This document shows positions 35,751 through 45,047 of a DNA stretch of 64,000 bases, piece after piece (position 1 is the stretch's first letter; each line of letters opens with the position of its first letter). Origin of the DNA: Sediminibacterium ginsengisoli (lineage in GTDB: Bacteria; Bacteroidota; Bacteroidia; Chitinophagales; Chitinophagaceae). The DNA lies in contig NZ_FUWH01000001.1 of NCBI RefSeq assembly GCF_900167075.1, positions 124,001-188,000 on the forward strand. Reading direction: 5' to 3'. Made by a program: the position numbers and the translations under genes. Below the pieces are notes generated by a model. That model worked only from the letters and a program-made list of their open reading frames with translations. It did not search any database and was not told where the DNA came from.

Positions 35751-37301
35751 GTGAACAAAGAATTAATTATAAATGCTGCCCCGGCAGGCGTTGAGATCGC
35801 GTTGCTGGAAGACAAAAAACTGGTGGAGCTGCACAATGAAAAGGCAGATGCCAATTTTGCTGTGGGCGACCTCTACCTTGGCAAGGTAAAAAAACTGATT
35901 CCCGGGCTGAACGCGGCATTCGTGGATGTAGGGTTTGAAAAAGATGCATTCCTGCATTATACAGACCTGAGTCCTTATGCACGTTCCATCATCAAGTTCA
36001 CGCAGATGGCGATGAACGATAAGGATGAAAAGGGATTCGATTTTTCAAAATTTCAATCCGAGCCGGAAATCATCAAAACCGGTAAGATCAATGAAGTACT
36101 GAACGGAAAGCCCAATGTGCTTGTTCAGATCCTGAAAGAACCCATCGCAGCAAAAGGCCCGAGGCTGAGCTGCGAAATTTCTTTGCCGGGCCGCTTCGTG
36201 GTGGTAACGCCTTTCAACGAGATCGTTGCCGTGTCCAAAAAGATCCATTCTTCAGAAGAAAGAAAACGCCTGCACAAGATCGTGGAAGCGATCCGGCCCA
36301 AGAACTTCGGCGTTATTGTGAGAACTGCTGCGGAAGGTAAAACAACAGCAGAACTTCACCAGGATCTGCTTGCACTGATCGAAAGCTGGCAAACCATACA
36401 GAAGAACCTGAAAGGCGCTACCGCTCCTGTAAGGGTGATGAGCGAAGAAAACAAAACAACCAGCATTCTCCGCGATCTGCTGAGCGCTGATTTCAATAAA
36501 ATTGTTGTGAACGACAAAAACCTGTTTGCCGTTACCCAGCAGTATATCCAGCGCATCGCTCCTGATAAAACGGATATCGTCTCTCTGTATAATAACGGCC
36601 TGCCCATCTTCGACCAGTTCGGCGTTACGAAGCAGGTTAAATCTTCTTTCGGTAAAACCGTGAACCTGCCAAGCGGCGCTTATCTCATCATCGAACATAC
36701 GGAAGCCCTGCATGTGATAGATGTGAACAGCGGGTATAAGAGTGTAAGCAATAACCAGGAAGACAATGCACTTGGTACCAACCTGGAAGCAGCAGAGGAA
36801 ATTGCACGCCAGCTCAGGCTGAGGGATATCGGGGGGATTATCGTAGTAGACTTCATTGATATGAAACTGCCGGATAATAAACGCAAAGTGCAGGAGGCGA
36901 TGGAAGCGTTTATGAAAACAGACCGTGCCAAGCATTCGGTGCTGCCGGTATCTAAATTCGGATTGCTGCAGATCACACGCCAGAGAATGCGCCCTGAAGT
37001 GAATATCAATACTTCTGAAGCATGCCCGGTTTGTAATGGCACCGGTAAAATATCGTCAACATTACTGCTGGAAGATGAAATCGAAAAGCGGTTGAATTAT
37101 CTGGTAACGAGCAGTCATAAAAACCTCACACTGGTAGTGCACCCCATCGTGCATTCTCATCTTACCAAAGGATTCTTCTCGTCCATTATCAAAAAATGGA
37201 AGAAGAAATTCAGGATCAAATTAAAGGCCCAGGCCAATACGAATTATCAACTGATAGAATTCAGGTTCTTTGATGAACATGATGAAGAAATAAAATTCTG
37301 A
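35751..37301 (+). CDS. rng: Ribonuclease E/G family protein (RNase G)
   Basis: A 516-residue RNase E/G. The S1 domain covers about 35-130 (VGDLYLGKVKKLIPGLNAAFVDVG, part shown, with FLHYTDLSP); the catalytic region includes DVNSGYKS and IIVVDFIDM with the metal-binding Asp residues; the zinc-link appears as CPVCNGTGK. There is no long C-terminal scaffold, so it is RNase G-like. It starts with GTG at 35751, giving MNKELIINAAPAGVEIALLED, a normal N-terminus. It processes rRNA 5' ends and degrades mRNA. Confidence 0.94.
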   Translation: MNKELIINAAPAGVEIALLEDKKLVELHNEKADANFAVGDLYLGKVKKLIPGLNAAFVDVGFEKDAFLHYTDLSPYARSIIKFTQMAMNDKDEKGFDFSKFQSEPEIIKTGKINEVLNGKPNVLVQILKEPIAAKGPRLSCEISLPGRFVVVTPFNEIVAVSKKIHSSEERKRLHKIVEAIRPKNFGVIVRTAAEGKTTAELHQDLLALIESWQTIQKNLKGATAPVRVMSEENKTTSILRDLLSADFNKIVVNDKNLFAVTQQYIQRIAPDKTDIVSLYNNGLPIFDQFGVTKQVKSSFGKTVNLPSGAYLIIEHTEALHVIDVNSGYKSVSNNQEDNALGTNLEAAEEIARQLRLRDIGGIIVVDFIDMKLPDNKRKVQEAMEAFMKTDRAKHSVLPVSKFGLLQITRQRMRPEVNINTSEACPVCNGTGKISSTLLLEDEIEKRLNYLVTSSHKNLTLVVHPIVHSHLTKGFFSSIIKKWKKKFRIKLKAQANTNYQLIEFRFFDEHDEEIKF

Positions 37302-37306
37302 TAATG

Positions 37307-37345
37307 AAAAGGGCGGCTGTACTGTTACAGCCGCCCTTTTTTATT
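37307..37345. terminator. Bidirectional terminator between rng and the zinc peptidase gene
   Basis: A 14-bp perfect stem (AAAGGGCGGCTGTA with TACAGCCGCCCTTT) with a 4-base loop, A-rich before and T-rich after, so it works on both strands for the convergent genes. Confidence 0.9.
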
Positions 37346-37358
37346 TCTTATTTTGTAA

Positions 37359-38045
37359 TTAGTCCCTGTCGCGCCCGTTTACAAAGATCAGCACATACTG
37401 AACAAGGGTAGCGATAGAAGCAACAGCCGCCACAACATAAGTACGTGCGGCCCATTTCAATGCATCTTTGGCACCCTCCTGTTCTGAAGGCACCAGCACT
37501 TTTTCACGTTCCAGCCAGGCCAGTGCACGGTTGCTCGCATCAAATTCCACCGGCAGTGTAATCAGAGAGAAAATGGTAGTCATCGCAAATAACACGATAC
37601 CCGCGAGTAACAGGAATGGAAATGTATTGATGAGAATAATACCTGCCAGCAGGATCCATTGAACAATGCTGCTGCTGAACTGTACAACCGGCACCAGTTT
37701 GCTGCGCATGGTCAGCCATTGATAAGCAGTAGCATGCTGCACGGCATGTCCGCACTCGTGTGCAGCCACCGCAGCAGACGCGATGCTGGCTCCGCTGTAT
37801 ACTTCCGGACTCAGGTTCACTGTTTTCTTTGTGGGATCATAGTGGTCTGACAAAAATCCGTCTACCGATACAACCTGAACATCGTAAATACCATTATCGC
37901 GCAGCATTTTTTCAGCCACTTGCCTGCCGGTTAAACCGATGGCGAGCGGTTGCTGGCTGTACCTTGTAAACTTGGCTTTCAGTTGCATGGAAACCAGGAA
38001 ACTGATGGCGACAAAAACAAGCGAAATCAACATAATACTACTCAT
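37359..38045 (-). CDS. Zinc metallopeptidase, YugP/Zn_peptidase_2 family
   Basis: A 228-residue membrane protease-like protein. It has an N-terminal membrane segment (MSSIMLISLVFVAISFLVSM), the zinc motif H96ECGH100 in AAHECGHAVQHA, two further membrane helices around 125-165, the LPVEFDASNRALAWL block that supplies the third ligand, and a C-terminal helix. I prefer ATG 38045 over a GTG eight codons upstream, since it gives a clean membrane start. The substrate is unknown. Confidence 0.9.
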   Translation of the reverse strand: MSSIMLISLVFVAISFLVSMQLKAKFTRYSQQPLAIGLTGRQVAEKMLRDNGIYDVQVVSVDGFLSDHYDPTKKTVNLSPEVYSGASIASAAVAAHECGHAVQHATAYQWLTMRSKLVPVVQFSSSIVQWILLAGIILINTFPFLLLAGIVLFAMTTIFSLITLPVEFDASNRALAWLEREKVLVPSEQEGAKDALKWAARTYVVAAVASIATLVQYVLIFVNGRDRD

Positions 38046-38419
38046 AATTACCGTATTTGAATATTGCACTGCAAAATGCTAACCAATTATATTTCATCAG
38101 CTTAAGGGCGTAAAAGCAACATTCGAAAGGACAAAAAGTCTTATTTGAGGCTGGTTCGGGATATTTTGGGCTATCGGACTGACTTTTTGGCCGCATTTGA
38201 ATTATTTAAAAATAGTATATGATCCCCTTAATTTTATACACAAGACCAAAAAATAATTTTGCCGTCTGGGCCATTTTTGTAATTTAGTGGCAGAATTTAA
38301 TGGGTTAGTAAGTAATGGGGTCAACAGTCTTGTTGGCCCTTTTACATGTCTCCCGATAACACTCACACTTCCTCTTATTTTTGCAGGTACATCGCGGTTT
38401 GCGGATTAATTTTCATTGA
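38046..38419. other. 374-bp intergenic region upstream of radA
   Basis: It is AT-rich with no supported protein gene. It contains a TAATTTTG box at 38254-38261, a hairpin GGGTCAACA/TGTTGGCCC followed by TTTTAC at 38319-38345, and a TATTTTTG box at 38376-38383. The first two could delimit a short transcript of about 80 bases; the last is probably the radA promoter. Confidence 0.5.
38376..38383 (+). promoter_or_regulatory. TATTTTTG (-7) box for radA
   Basis: A perfect TAnnTTTG match, 36 bases before the radA ATG. No convincing -33 TTG was found at the usual distance. Confidence 0.5.
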
Positions 38420-39790
38420 ATGAGCAAGATCAAAACAGCTTTTTTCTGTAGTAATTGTGGTTATGAAAGCGCCAAATGGCTTGGCAAATGCCCGGGCTGT
38501 GCGCAGTGGAATACGTTTACGGAAGAAGTGCTTGATAAGGGTAACGACAAGGAGCAGAAATGGGATGGTTATAACCAGGGAAAAAGGGCAGTGAAAACCG
38601 TTGCATTGCACGAAGTAACGGTTGCCGAAGAAAGAAGGATCGTTACCAAAGATGCGGAACTGAACCGGGTGCTTGGAGGCGGTATTGTGCCCGGTAGTCT
38701 TGTACTGGTGGCAGGGGAACCGGGTATCGGCAAGAGCACGCTGTTTTTACAGCATGGCCTGATGGCAGATCAGCTGACCGTATTATACATCAGCGGAGAA
38801 GAAAGCGAACAGCAGGTGAAGATGCGCGCCGACAGGCTGAACATCCCCAACAATAATTTTTATCTTCTGACCGAAACAGCAACGCAGACTATTTTTCAGG
38901 AGATCAGAAAACTAAAGCCGGAGCTGGTGATCGTGGATTCGATCCAGACGCTGCAGTCGAACAGTATTGATTCATCTGCCGGTAGTGTTTCGCAGATCAG
39001 GGAGTGTACGGCAGAGTTCCAGCGTTTTGCCAAAGAAACGAATACGCCGGTATTTCTGATCGGTCATATTACCAAAGATGGTGCGATTGCCGGTCCGAAG
39101 ATCCTGGAGCATATGGTGGATACCGTATTACAGTTTGAGGGCGACAGGCATTATGCGTACCGTATACTCCGCACTCTCAAGAACAGGTTTGGCAGTACGT
39201 CTGAACTGGGAATTTATGAAATGACAGGTGGCGGCATGCGGGTGGTATCTAATCCCTCGGAAATACTGATCGCACAACGTGAAGAGCAGCTGAGTGGCAG
39301 TGCCATTGCAGCAACACTTGAAGGTATGCGTCCATTGCTGGTAGAGGTGCAGGCACTCGTAACACAAAGCGTTTACGGAACACCGCAAAGAACGGTCAGC
39401 GGATTTGACCTGCGCAGGTTACAGTTGCTGCTGGCTGTACTTGAAAAAAGAGGCGGCTTCCAGTTTGGTATGAAAGATGTGTTTGTGAATATTGCCGGAG
39501 GTATCAAAGTGGAAGATCCTTCCATCGATCTGGCAGTGATCTGCGCCTTATTGTCTTCCTATGAGGATGTACCGTTGCCGCATCATGTATGTTTTGCCGG
39601 TGAAGTGGGCCTGAACGGAGAGATCCGCGCGGTGAACAGGATCGAGCAGCGTATTGCCGAAGCCGAAAAACTCGGCTTCGAAAAGATCATCGTATCGCGT
39701 TACAACAAAAAAAGTTTCGACCCGGCAGCATATCGGATCCAGGTAATGGCCCTGGGCAGGGTTGACGAAGTTTATCAGCATCTTTTCTAG
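38420..39790 (+). CDS. radA: DNA repair protein RadA
   Basis: A 456-residue RadA/Sms ATPase that drives branch migration in recombinational repair. The N-terminal zinc finger is CSNCGYESAKWLGKCPGC, the Walker A loop GEPGIGKST near residue 99, the RadA-specific KNRFGSTSELG motif near 253, and a C-terminal Lon-like domain with DLAVICALLSSY and FAGEVGLNGEIRAV. Length is standard. Confidence 0.96.
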   Translation: MSKIKTAFFCSNCGYESAKWLGKCPGCAQWNTFTEEVLDKGNDKEQKWDGYNQGKRAVKTVALHEVTVAEERRIVTKDAELNRVLGGGIVPGSLVLVAGEPGIGKSTLFLQHGLMADQLTVLYISGEESEQQVKMRADRLNIPNNNFYLLTETATQTIFQEIRKLKPELVIVDSIQTLQSNSIDSSAGSVSQIRECTAEFQRFAKETNTPVFLIGHITKDGAIAGPKILEHMVDTVLQFEGDRHYAYRILRTLKNRFGSTSELGIYEMTGGGMRVVSNPSEILIAQREEQLSGSAIAATLEGMRPLLVEVQALVTQSVYGTPQRTVSGFDLRRLQLLLAVLEKRGGFQFGMKDVFVNIAGGIKVEDPSIDLAVICALLSSYEDVPLPHHVCFAGEVGLNGEIRAVNRIEQRIAEAEKLGFEKIIVSRYNKKSFDPAAYRIQVMALGRVDEVYQHLF

Positions 39791-39833
39791 CTCCGATGGC
39801 ATGGTCTTTTAAGCTTTTCTTGTAAAAAAAGCC

Positions 39834-40481
39834 ATGAAAAAAACTATTATATACCTGATCATACCCTGCCTGCTGTTGCTGGCGGCATGTTCTTCCAGTC
39901 ACCGCGTAACCAGCAGCTGGAAGGCGCAGGACTTATCCGGCGTTCCGGCAATCAATAAGGTCCTGGTACTGGGCGTGATCAATGAAAAAGACCGCCGGAT
40001 CCGTGAGAATATGGAGGCGCAGCTGGTGCAGGATCTTACAGCCAAAGGCTATTCTGCAATTGGGTCTATGAGCGAATTCGGCCCCACTTCCTTCCAGAAG
40101 ATGACGGAAGAAAATGCGTTGAAAAGGCTCAAGTCATCCAATTTCGACGCGGTGATCATTATTACGCTGCTGGATAAATCCAAAGAAAGATCTTTTGTGC
40201 CGGGCTCGGTACGCTACCAGCCTTATGCGGTGCGTTATAACCGTTTCTGGGGATATTATTCAACCTACTATGACCGTATTTATACACCTGGCTACTATAC
40301 CACAGACACCAAATTCCTTTTTGAAACAAGCATGTACAGGCTGGAGAACAAGGATAATGATCTGTTGTATTCTGCGCAGTCTGAAGCTTTCGATCCCGGC
40401 TCTGCAGAGGAAATGGCATCCAGTTACGGCAAGAGCATTGTAAACGATATGGAAAAGAACGGCGTGATCATCAAAAAATAA
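39834..40481 (+). CDS. Uncharacterised lipoprotein
   Basis: A 215-residue predicted lipoprotein: MKKTIIYLIIPCLLLLAACS gives lipobox Cys19. The mature part has an alpha/beta pattern with VLVLGVINEKDRRIRENMEAQL, LTAKGYSAIGSMSEFGP and FDAVIIITLLDKSKE, followed by a Tyr-rich stretch (YYSTYYDRIYTPGYYTTD). This general layout resembles periplasmic lipoproteins of the DUF4136/GNA1162 type, but I cannot assign a family. It follows radA by 43 bases and precedes comF. Confidence 0.75.
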   Translation: MKKTIIYLIIPCLLLLAACSSSHRVTSSWKAQDLSGVPAINKVLVLGVINEKDRRIRENMEAQLVQDLTAKGYSAIGSMSEFGPTSFQKMTEENALKRLKSSNFDAVIIITLLDKSKERSFVPGSVRYQPYAVRYNRFWGYYSTYYDRIYTPGYYTTDTKFLFETSMYRLENKDNDLLYSAQSEAFDPGSAEEMASSYGKSIVNDMEKNGVIIKK

Positions 40482-40536
40482 AATTTACGGTAAATACGGA
40501 TAAAGATTTGTTTGGGGCAATGCTAATTTCCTCCTC

Positions 40537-41229
40537 ATGATCAGGATGTATTACGAAGCATTGCTCCAATTGGTTTACCCGCATCGCTGCCTGGGTTGTG
40601 GTACCGATGTGCTGCAGAAAGAGGCGTTGATCTGTGCGCAGTGTACAGGAGCGTTACCGGCGACAGGATTTTTCAATATTCCCGGCAACCCCGTAGAAAA
40701 AAGCTTCTATGGAAATGTAAAGATCGAGCATGCAGGGGCAGCCTGTTATTTTACCAGGGACTCGGTTATGCAGCGCTTGATGATCGCATTAAAATACCAG
40801 GGTAACAAAGAAGCAGGACTGTTTCTCGGAAGAATGATGGGGCGGATATTGAGCGGATGCGTCAGGTTCGGTGATATAGACATACTGATACCTGTTCCAT
40901 TGAATGAACGAAAACTAAGACAGCGGGGTTATAACCAGTCATTCCTGCTCTGCGAAGGCATAGCGGAAACCTGGAATAAGAAAATAGTGGCTGATGCTCT
41001 TGTCCGCACACGTTTTACCAAAACCCAGACAAAGCAGGACAGGCTGCACAGGTGGGAAAACATGAAAGCAGTGTTTATGGTAAAAGATGTTACAGCGCTC
41101 GAAAATCAACATATCCTGCTGGTAGACGATGTGATTACCACCGGCGCCACACTCGAAGCCTGCAGTAACAGCCTGGCAGCTGTTCCGGGGGTAAAACTGA
41201 GCGTGGCAGCCGCGGCGTATACAATTTAA
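40537..41229 (+). CDS. comF: ComF family phosphoribosyltransferase-like protein
   Basis: A 230-residue ComF protein. An N-terminal four-Cys zinc-binding segment (CLGCGTDVLQKEALICAQC) leads to a PRTase domain with LIPVPLNERKLRQRGYNQS near 116 and the PRPP loop HILLVDDVITTGATLEAC near 191. ComF is linked to DNA uptake in naturally competent bacteria, and comEC lies 9 kb away on the other strand. The enzymatic substrate is not known. Confidence 0.9.
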   Translation: MIRMYYEALLQLVYPHRCLGCGTDVLQKEALICAQCTGALPATGFFNIPGNPVEKSFYGNVKIEHAGAACYFTRDSVMQRLMIALKYQGNKEAGLFLGRMMGRILSGCVRFGDIDILIPVPLNERKLRQRGYNQSFLLCEGIAETWNKKIVADALVRTRFTKTQTKQDRLHRWENMKAVFMVKDVTALENQHILLVDDVITTGATLEACSNSLAAVPGVKLSVAAAAYTI

Positions 41230-41295
41230 AATAATGGTTATGATTTTTTTTAAAACTGAATTCTGTTTTTAGTTGTTACTTTATAAAAAAAATCC

Positions 41296-41832
41296 ATGAA
41301 AACTTTTTTATCCTTAATACTGGTAGCCATGCTGAGCGCATTTACCCTGCCCGGCGGAAATCCGTCCATTCACCAATTCAAGGTGAAATCCATTGAAGGC
41401 GGTATCATCGATTTCTCTGCATTCAAAGGCAAAAAAATACTTGTAGTGAACACTGCTTCAAAATGCGGTTATACACCTCAGTATGAAGCGCTGGAGAAAG
41501 TGTATGAGCAATACAGGGACAAACTGGTTATTGTAGGGTTCCCCGCCAACAATTTCGGTGCGCAGGAACCTGGTACCGACGGAGAGATCCAGGAGTTCTG
41601 CAAAGCGCGTTTCGGCGTAAAATTCCCGCTGTCCAGCAAAATCAGTGTAAAAGGTGATGATATGGCCCCTATTTACAAGTGGCTTACTTCAAAAGCAGAA
41701 AACGGTGTGCTGGATGCCACGATCGCCTGGAATTTCAACAAATTCCTGCTCGACGAAAATGGTAAAATGCTTGCATACTTTCCCAGTAAAGTAACCCCCG
41801 ACAGCGAAGAAATCCTGAAATACCTGAAATAA
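41296..41832 (+). CDS. Glutathione peroxidase-family thiol peroxidase (secreted)
   Basis: A 178-residue peroxidase with a signal peptide (MKTFLSLILVAMLSAFTLPGG). The peroxidatic residue is Cys57 in VNTASKCGYTPQ, so it is a Cys enzyme, not Sec; VGFPANNFGAQEPG and IAWNFNKFLLDENG supply the Gln, Trp and Asn of the usual tetrad. It reduces peroxides in the periplasm, probably with thioredoxin-like partners rather than glutathione. Single gene with its own terminator. Confidence 0.92.
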   Translation: MKTFLSLILVAMLSAFTLPGGNPSIHQFKVKSIEGGIIDFSAFKGKKILVVNTASKCGYTPQYEALEKVYEQYRDKLVIVGFPANNFGAQEPGTDGEIQEFCKARFGVKFPLSSKISVKGDDMAPIYKWLTSKAENGVLDATIAWNFNKFLLDENGKMLAYFPSKVTPDSEEILKYLK

Positions 41833-41852
41833 TCTAAGCTTAATTATAAAAC

Positions 41853-41905
41853 AGTAAGTCCGCCAACTTTCGTTTTTGTACGACGGTCAGGCGGACTTTC
41901 TTATT
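41853..41905 (+). terminator. Terminator after the peroxidase gene
   Basis: A 9-bp stem (AAGTCCGCC at 41856-41864 with GGCGGACTT at 41890-41898), a 25-base loop, and TCTTATTG after it. Confidence 0.65.
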
Positions 41906-42008
41906 GTGGAAAAACAGGCGGCAGGTTATCTCTTTTTGATGTGTTTCTGACCTGCATATGATTTACATTGCAGGCCGGATAATATTGATCATTCGTATTT
42001 ACAGCTAC

Positions 42009-43208
42009 ATGCAGTTCAAAGATGTAATAGGACAAGAGGCGGTTAAGCAGCATTTGACGGAAATGATAGCCCATGACCGTCTTAGCCATGCACTGATCTT
42101 CCTGGGTAAGGAAGGCAGCGGAGCTTTGCCGCTAGCGCTGGCTTTTGCGCAACTGGTGGTAAGTCAGCCGGTAGCTTCTCCCGTTGTGGAAGACCTGTTC
42201 GGCGGTTTTACAGCGCTGGAAAGCAAGCCCGCTTTTGTATCGCCAGAGGATATTGCAACAATGCCGGCCTTTGCCAGGGCAGAACAACTGATCCATCCGG
42301 ACCTGCATTTTTCTTATCCTGTAATACCAAAGAAGAGCGGCGATAAGCCTGTAAGTACAGATTATATTACCGAATGGCGGGAATTCATCCTGCAATTTCC
42401 TTACGGTAACGTATATGACTGGCTGCAGTTTATCGGTGCAGAAAATAAACAGGGAAATATTACTGCGGATGAATGCAATGACATCATCCGCAAACTGAGC
42501 CTGAAAAGTTTCGAAAGCGAATACAAGGTGCTGGTGTTATGGATGCCTGAATACCTCGGAAAGGAAGGTAATAAGCTGCTTAAGCTGATCGAAGAGCCGC
42601 CACCGAATACCCTTTTTATACTGGTGGCTGAAAATGACGAACAGATCCTGCCTACTATTCTCAGCCGCTGTCAGCTGGTAAAAGTTCCGCTGCTGGCCGA
42701 CAGTGAGGTAGCGGAGGCTTTACAAACCCGTGGTAATGTTCCGCCGGATACGGCAAGACAAATAGCGGGTATCAGCGAAGGTAATTACCGGGAAGCCCTG
42801 CAACTGGTGCAGCATGCCGATGAAGACTGGCAGAGCCTGCTCCGTGAATGGTTGAATGCGACCCTGAAAGGCGGTCCGGTGGCCCAGGTGAAATTTTCGG
42901 AAGAAGCAGGCAAACTGGGGCGGGAAAAACAAAAACAGTTCCTTCGTTATTTCAATCATTTGCTGGAATTGAGCGTCCGCATCAGGGTTTTGGGTGCCGA
43001 AAACCTGGTTTTAGGGGATAGCGAGAAGGATTTTGCCCAAAGACTGAACAAAATTGCGTCTGTGAGCCAGCAACAGGCTATTATCGAAGAACTTGACCGC
43101 GCCTCATATTATATAGAAAGAAATGCTAATGCGAAAATGCTGTTCCAGGCCTTGACCATTAAACTCTACCACATCATTCAGAACAAAACCTTAATTTTGA
43201 GCAACTAG
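42009..43208 (+). CDS. holB: DNA polymerase III delta' subunit
   Basis: A 399-residue clamp-loader subunit. The ATG at 42009 gives MQFKDVIGQEAVKQHLTEMI, the normal N-terminus; an upstream in-frame ATG adds 17 unrelated residues. A degenerate P-loop (FLGKEGSGALPLALAFAQ), the GNKLLKLIEEPPPNTLFIL segment and the arginine-finger motif LSRCQLVKVPLL (sensor SRC) are visible. It loads the sliding clamp in replication. It leads a cluster with ricT, DUF3109 and lutB. Confidence 0.92.
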   Translation: MQFKDVIGQEAVKQHLTEMIAHDRLSHALIFLGKEGSGALPLALAFAQLVVSQPVASPVVEDLFGGFTALESKPAFVSPEDIATMPAFARAEQLIHPDLHFSYPVIPKKSGDKPVSTDYITEWREFILQFPYGNVYDWLQFIGAENKQGNITADECNDIIRKLSLKSFESEYKVLVLWMPEYLGKEGNKLLKLIEEPPPNTLFILVAENDEQILPTILSRCQLVKVPLLADSEVAEALQTRGNVPPDTARQIAGISEGNYREALQLVQHADEDWQSLLREWLNATLKGGPVAQVKFSEEAGKLGREKQKQFLRYFNHLLELSVRIRVLGAENLVLGDSEKDFAQRLNKIASVSQQQAIIEELDRASYYIERNANAKMLFQALTIKLYHIIQNKTLILSN

Positions 43209-43276
43209 GAATCCCGTGTACAACGGGGAGGATGGATTGGAAAGTGGGCCGAAGAACTGTACAACGCTTATCAATA

Positions 43277-43284
43277 TAATTTTG
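43277..43284 (+). promoter_or_regulatory. TAATTTTG (-7) box upstream of ricT
   Basis: A perfect TAnnTTTG match in the 248-base gap between holB and ricT. If used, ricT would have a leader of roughly 165 bases. The rest of the gap shows no supported gene or clear hairpin terminator. Confidence 0.35.
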
Positions 43285-43456
43285 AAGGCATTCATGTTAT
43301 GCTGGGTCGAGAAAAAAATAGAGTATGTAGTTGCCTGAATAACAGGCACGGGAGCAGGAAAGTGACCTAAACAGCAGCCACATAGCAGTATTATAGCCCG
43401 CCACACAATAATTTGTCCTGTTCCGGTGTTATTCATTCATAATTTAACTACCAGAT

Positions 43457-44929
43457 ATGGGATGTGGATCTTGTGGAACTGCAACGGGCGGCAAACCCGG
43501 CGGATGTAAAAGCAACGGCGGTTGCAGTACAGGAGGCTGTAACAGGCTGAATGTGCACGACTGGCTGATGAATCTTCCGTTCAGCGATCCTGAAAGCAGT
43601 TGTAAGGTTGTAGAAGTTAGTTTTAAACAAGGCAGCAGGAAAGAGTTTTTCCGTAACCCCACTTTGCAATTTTTTGAAAAGGGCGAATATGTTACCGTTG
43701 AAGGCGTAAGCGGATTCGATGTGGGTGAGGTAAGTCTTACCGGAGAGCTGGTACGCATACAGATGAAAAAGAAAGGGGTTGACGAATTCAATCCTGAAAT
43801 GAAAAAGATCCTCCGCCGCAGCAGTGAAAGAGATGTCGAAACATTCAAGATCAGTAAAGGGCGCGAAAAGGAAATACTGGCGCGGAGCCGTGCCATTGCA
43901 AGACAGCTTGGTCTGCAGATGAAACTGAGTGAAGTGGAGATCCAGGCGGATGGGAAAAAAGGTACTTTCTTTTATACAGCAGATGACCGGGTCGATTTCC
44001 GGGAAATGATCAAAATATTTGCGGGCGACTTCAAGGTGAAGGTAGAGATGCGCCAGATCGGTATCCGCCAGGAGGCCGCGAAAGTGGGTGGCATCGGAAG
44101 CTGTGGCCGCGAACTTTGCTGCAGTACCTGGCTGAATGATTTTAAAAGCGTGAATACCACTGCAGCGCGTTACCAGAACCTTTCCATCAACCAGACCAAA
44201 TTAAGCGGCCAGTGCGGCAGGTTGAAATGCTGTCTTAATTATGAGCTCGACACTTACCTGGATGCATTACAGCATTTTCCTGATTATGCAGATACGCTGG
44301 ATACGGTGATGGGAACTGCACAACTCATCAAGAAAGATATTTTCAAAAACCTGATGTGGTATGTGCTGCCCAATAACAACAAGCACTATCCGTTAACGAT
44401 ACAGCGTGTAAAAGAGATCAAACGCCTGAACCAGCAGGGGCAGCGTGTAGACGAACTGCAGGCAGTGGAGATCACCAGCGGCAAACAAAAAGAAGCAGAA
44501 CCGGCATTTGTGGAACTGGTGGGTCAGATCAGTCTGAAAAGCCTTGAACGTAACGACAGACGCCGCCGCGACCAGCAGCGGAATAGTAATAAAGGCAATA
44601 ACCAGCCCCGCCAGCAGCAGCCACGTGGTCAGCAGGAACAGCGCCAGGGCCAGCCGGGAGGAAGTAACAACCAGCAGGGCGGCAGGCAGCAGAATCGTCC
44701 GCAGCAGCAGGGCGGACCGAAGCAGCAACAGGGTAATCGTCCTGCGCAACCTCCGAAAAATAATCCAGGTAACCAGGAGCAGAAACCTTCAGCGCAGGCC
44801 GGGAACAGACCGCAGCAAAATCCCAACAGGAATAACCAGCAGGGAGGCGCAAAGCCGCAGGGCAACCGTCCGCCAAGGCCACCGCGCCCGCAGCAAGGGC
44901 CGCCACCTCCGCCAAAAGAAAATAATTAA
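43457..44929 (+). CDS. ricT: RicT/PSP1-family protein with long Gln/Asn/Gly/Pro tail
   Basis: A 490-residue PSP1-domain protein. The N-terminus is Cys/Gly-rich (MGCGSCGTATGGKPGGC), then the PSP1 domain follows (about 45-300) with conserved Cys blocks GSCGRELCCSTWL and SGQCGRLKCCLNYELD. RicT of Bacillus belongs to a Y-complex with RicA and RicF that binds Fe-S clusters and guides RNase Y. The last 120 residues or so are low-complexity (Gln, Asn, Gly, Pro, Arg), likely disordered. In Bacteroidota this gene normally neighbours holB, and gldH is often nearby; here gldH is elsewhere. Confidence 0.88.
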   Translation: MGCGSCGTATGGKPGGCKSNGGCSTGGCNRLNVHDWLMNLPFSDPESSCKVVEVSFKQGSRKEFFRNPTLQFFEKGEYVTVEGVSGFDVGEVSLTGELVRIQMKKKGVDEFNPEMKKILRRSSERDVETFKISKGREKEILARSRAIARQLGLQMKLSEVEIQADGKKGTFFYTADDRVDFREMIKIFAGDFKVKVEMRQIGIRQEAAKVGGIGSCGRELCCSTWLNDFKSVNTTAARYQNLSINQTKLSGQCGRLKCCLNYELDTYLDALQHFPDYADTLDTVMGTAQLIKKDIFKNLMWYVLPNNNKHYPLTIQRVKEIKRLNQQGQRVDELQAVEITSGKQKEAEPAFVELVGQISLKSLERNDRRRRDQQRNSNKGNNQPRQQQPRGQQEQRQGQPGGSNNQQGGRQQNRPQQQGGPKQQQGNRPAQPPKNNPGNQEQKPSAQAGNRPQQNPNRNNQQGGAKPQGNRPPRPPRPQQGPPPPPKENN

Positions 44930-44932
44930 TAT

Positions 44933-44966
44933 GAAAGGCTGTTCCGGAATGAGCAGCCTTTTTTGT
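44933..44966 (+). terminator. Terminator after ricT
   Basis: AAGGCTG pairs with CAGCCTT, and the loop can form an inner TTCC/GGAA stem; six T residues follow at the 3' end. Confidence 0.8.
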
Positions 44967-45019
44967 GAAAGGAGATCAATGGTTCGGGAGACAATGAACA
45001 GACCCTTATAGCTTTATGC

Positions 45020-45027
45020 TATCTTTG
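45020..45027 (+). promoter_or_regulatory. TATCTTTG (-7) box for DUF3109-lutB
   Basis: A perfect TAnnTTTG match, 20 bases before the DUF3109 ATG, just after the ricT terminator. Confidence 0.55.
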
Positions 45028-45047
45028 CAAAAACAGATCCGGATCAC

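Noticed and set aside
36252..36935. 227-codon minus-strand open frame inside rng
   Set aside because: Antisense shadow of a clear RNase G gene, with no recognisable motif or promoter.
43209..43370. In-frame continuation of holB past its TAG stop for 53 codons to a TAA
   Set aside because: An open run of this length is not rare by chance, the sequence shows no family likeness, and holB already ends at a normal length; stop-codon read-through is not supported.
44573..44929. CAG- and CAGCAGG-like DNA repeats
   Set aside because: They are codons of the Gln/Gly/Pro-rich RicT tail and not a separate repeat array or CRISPR; units are irregular.
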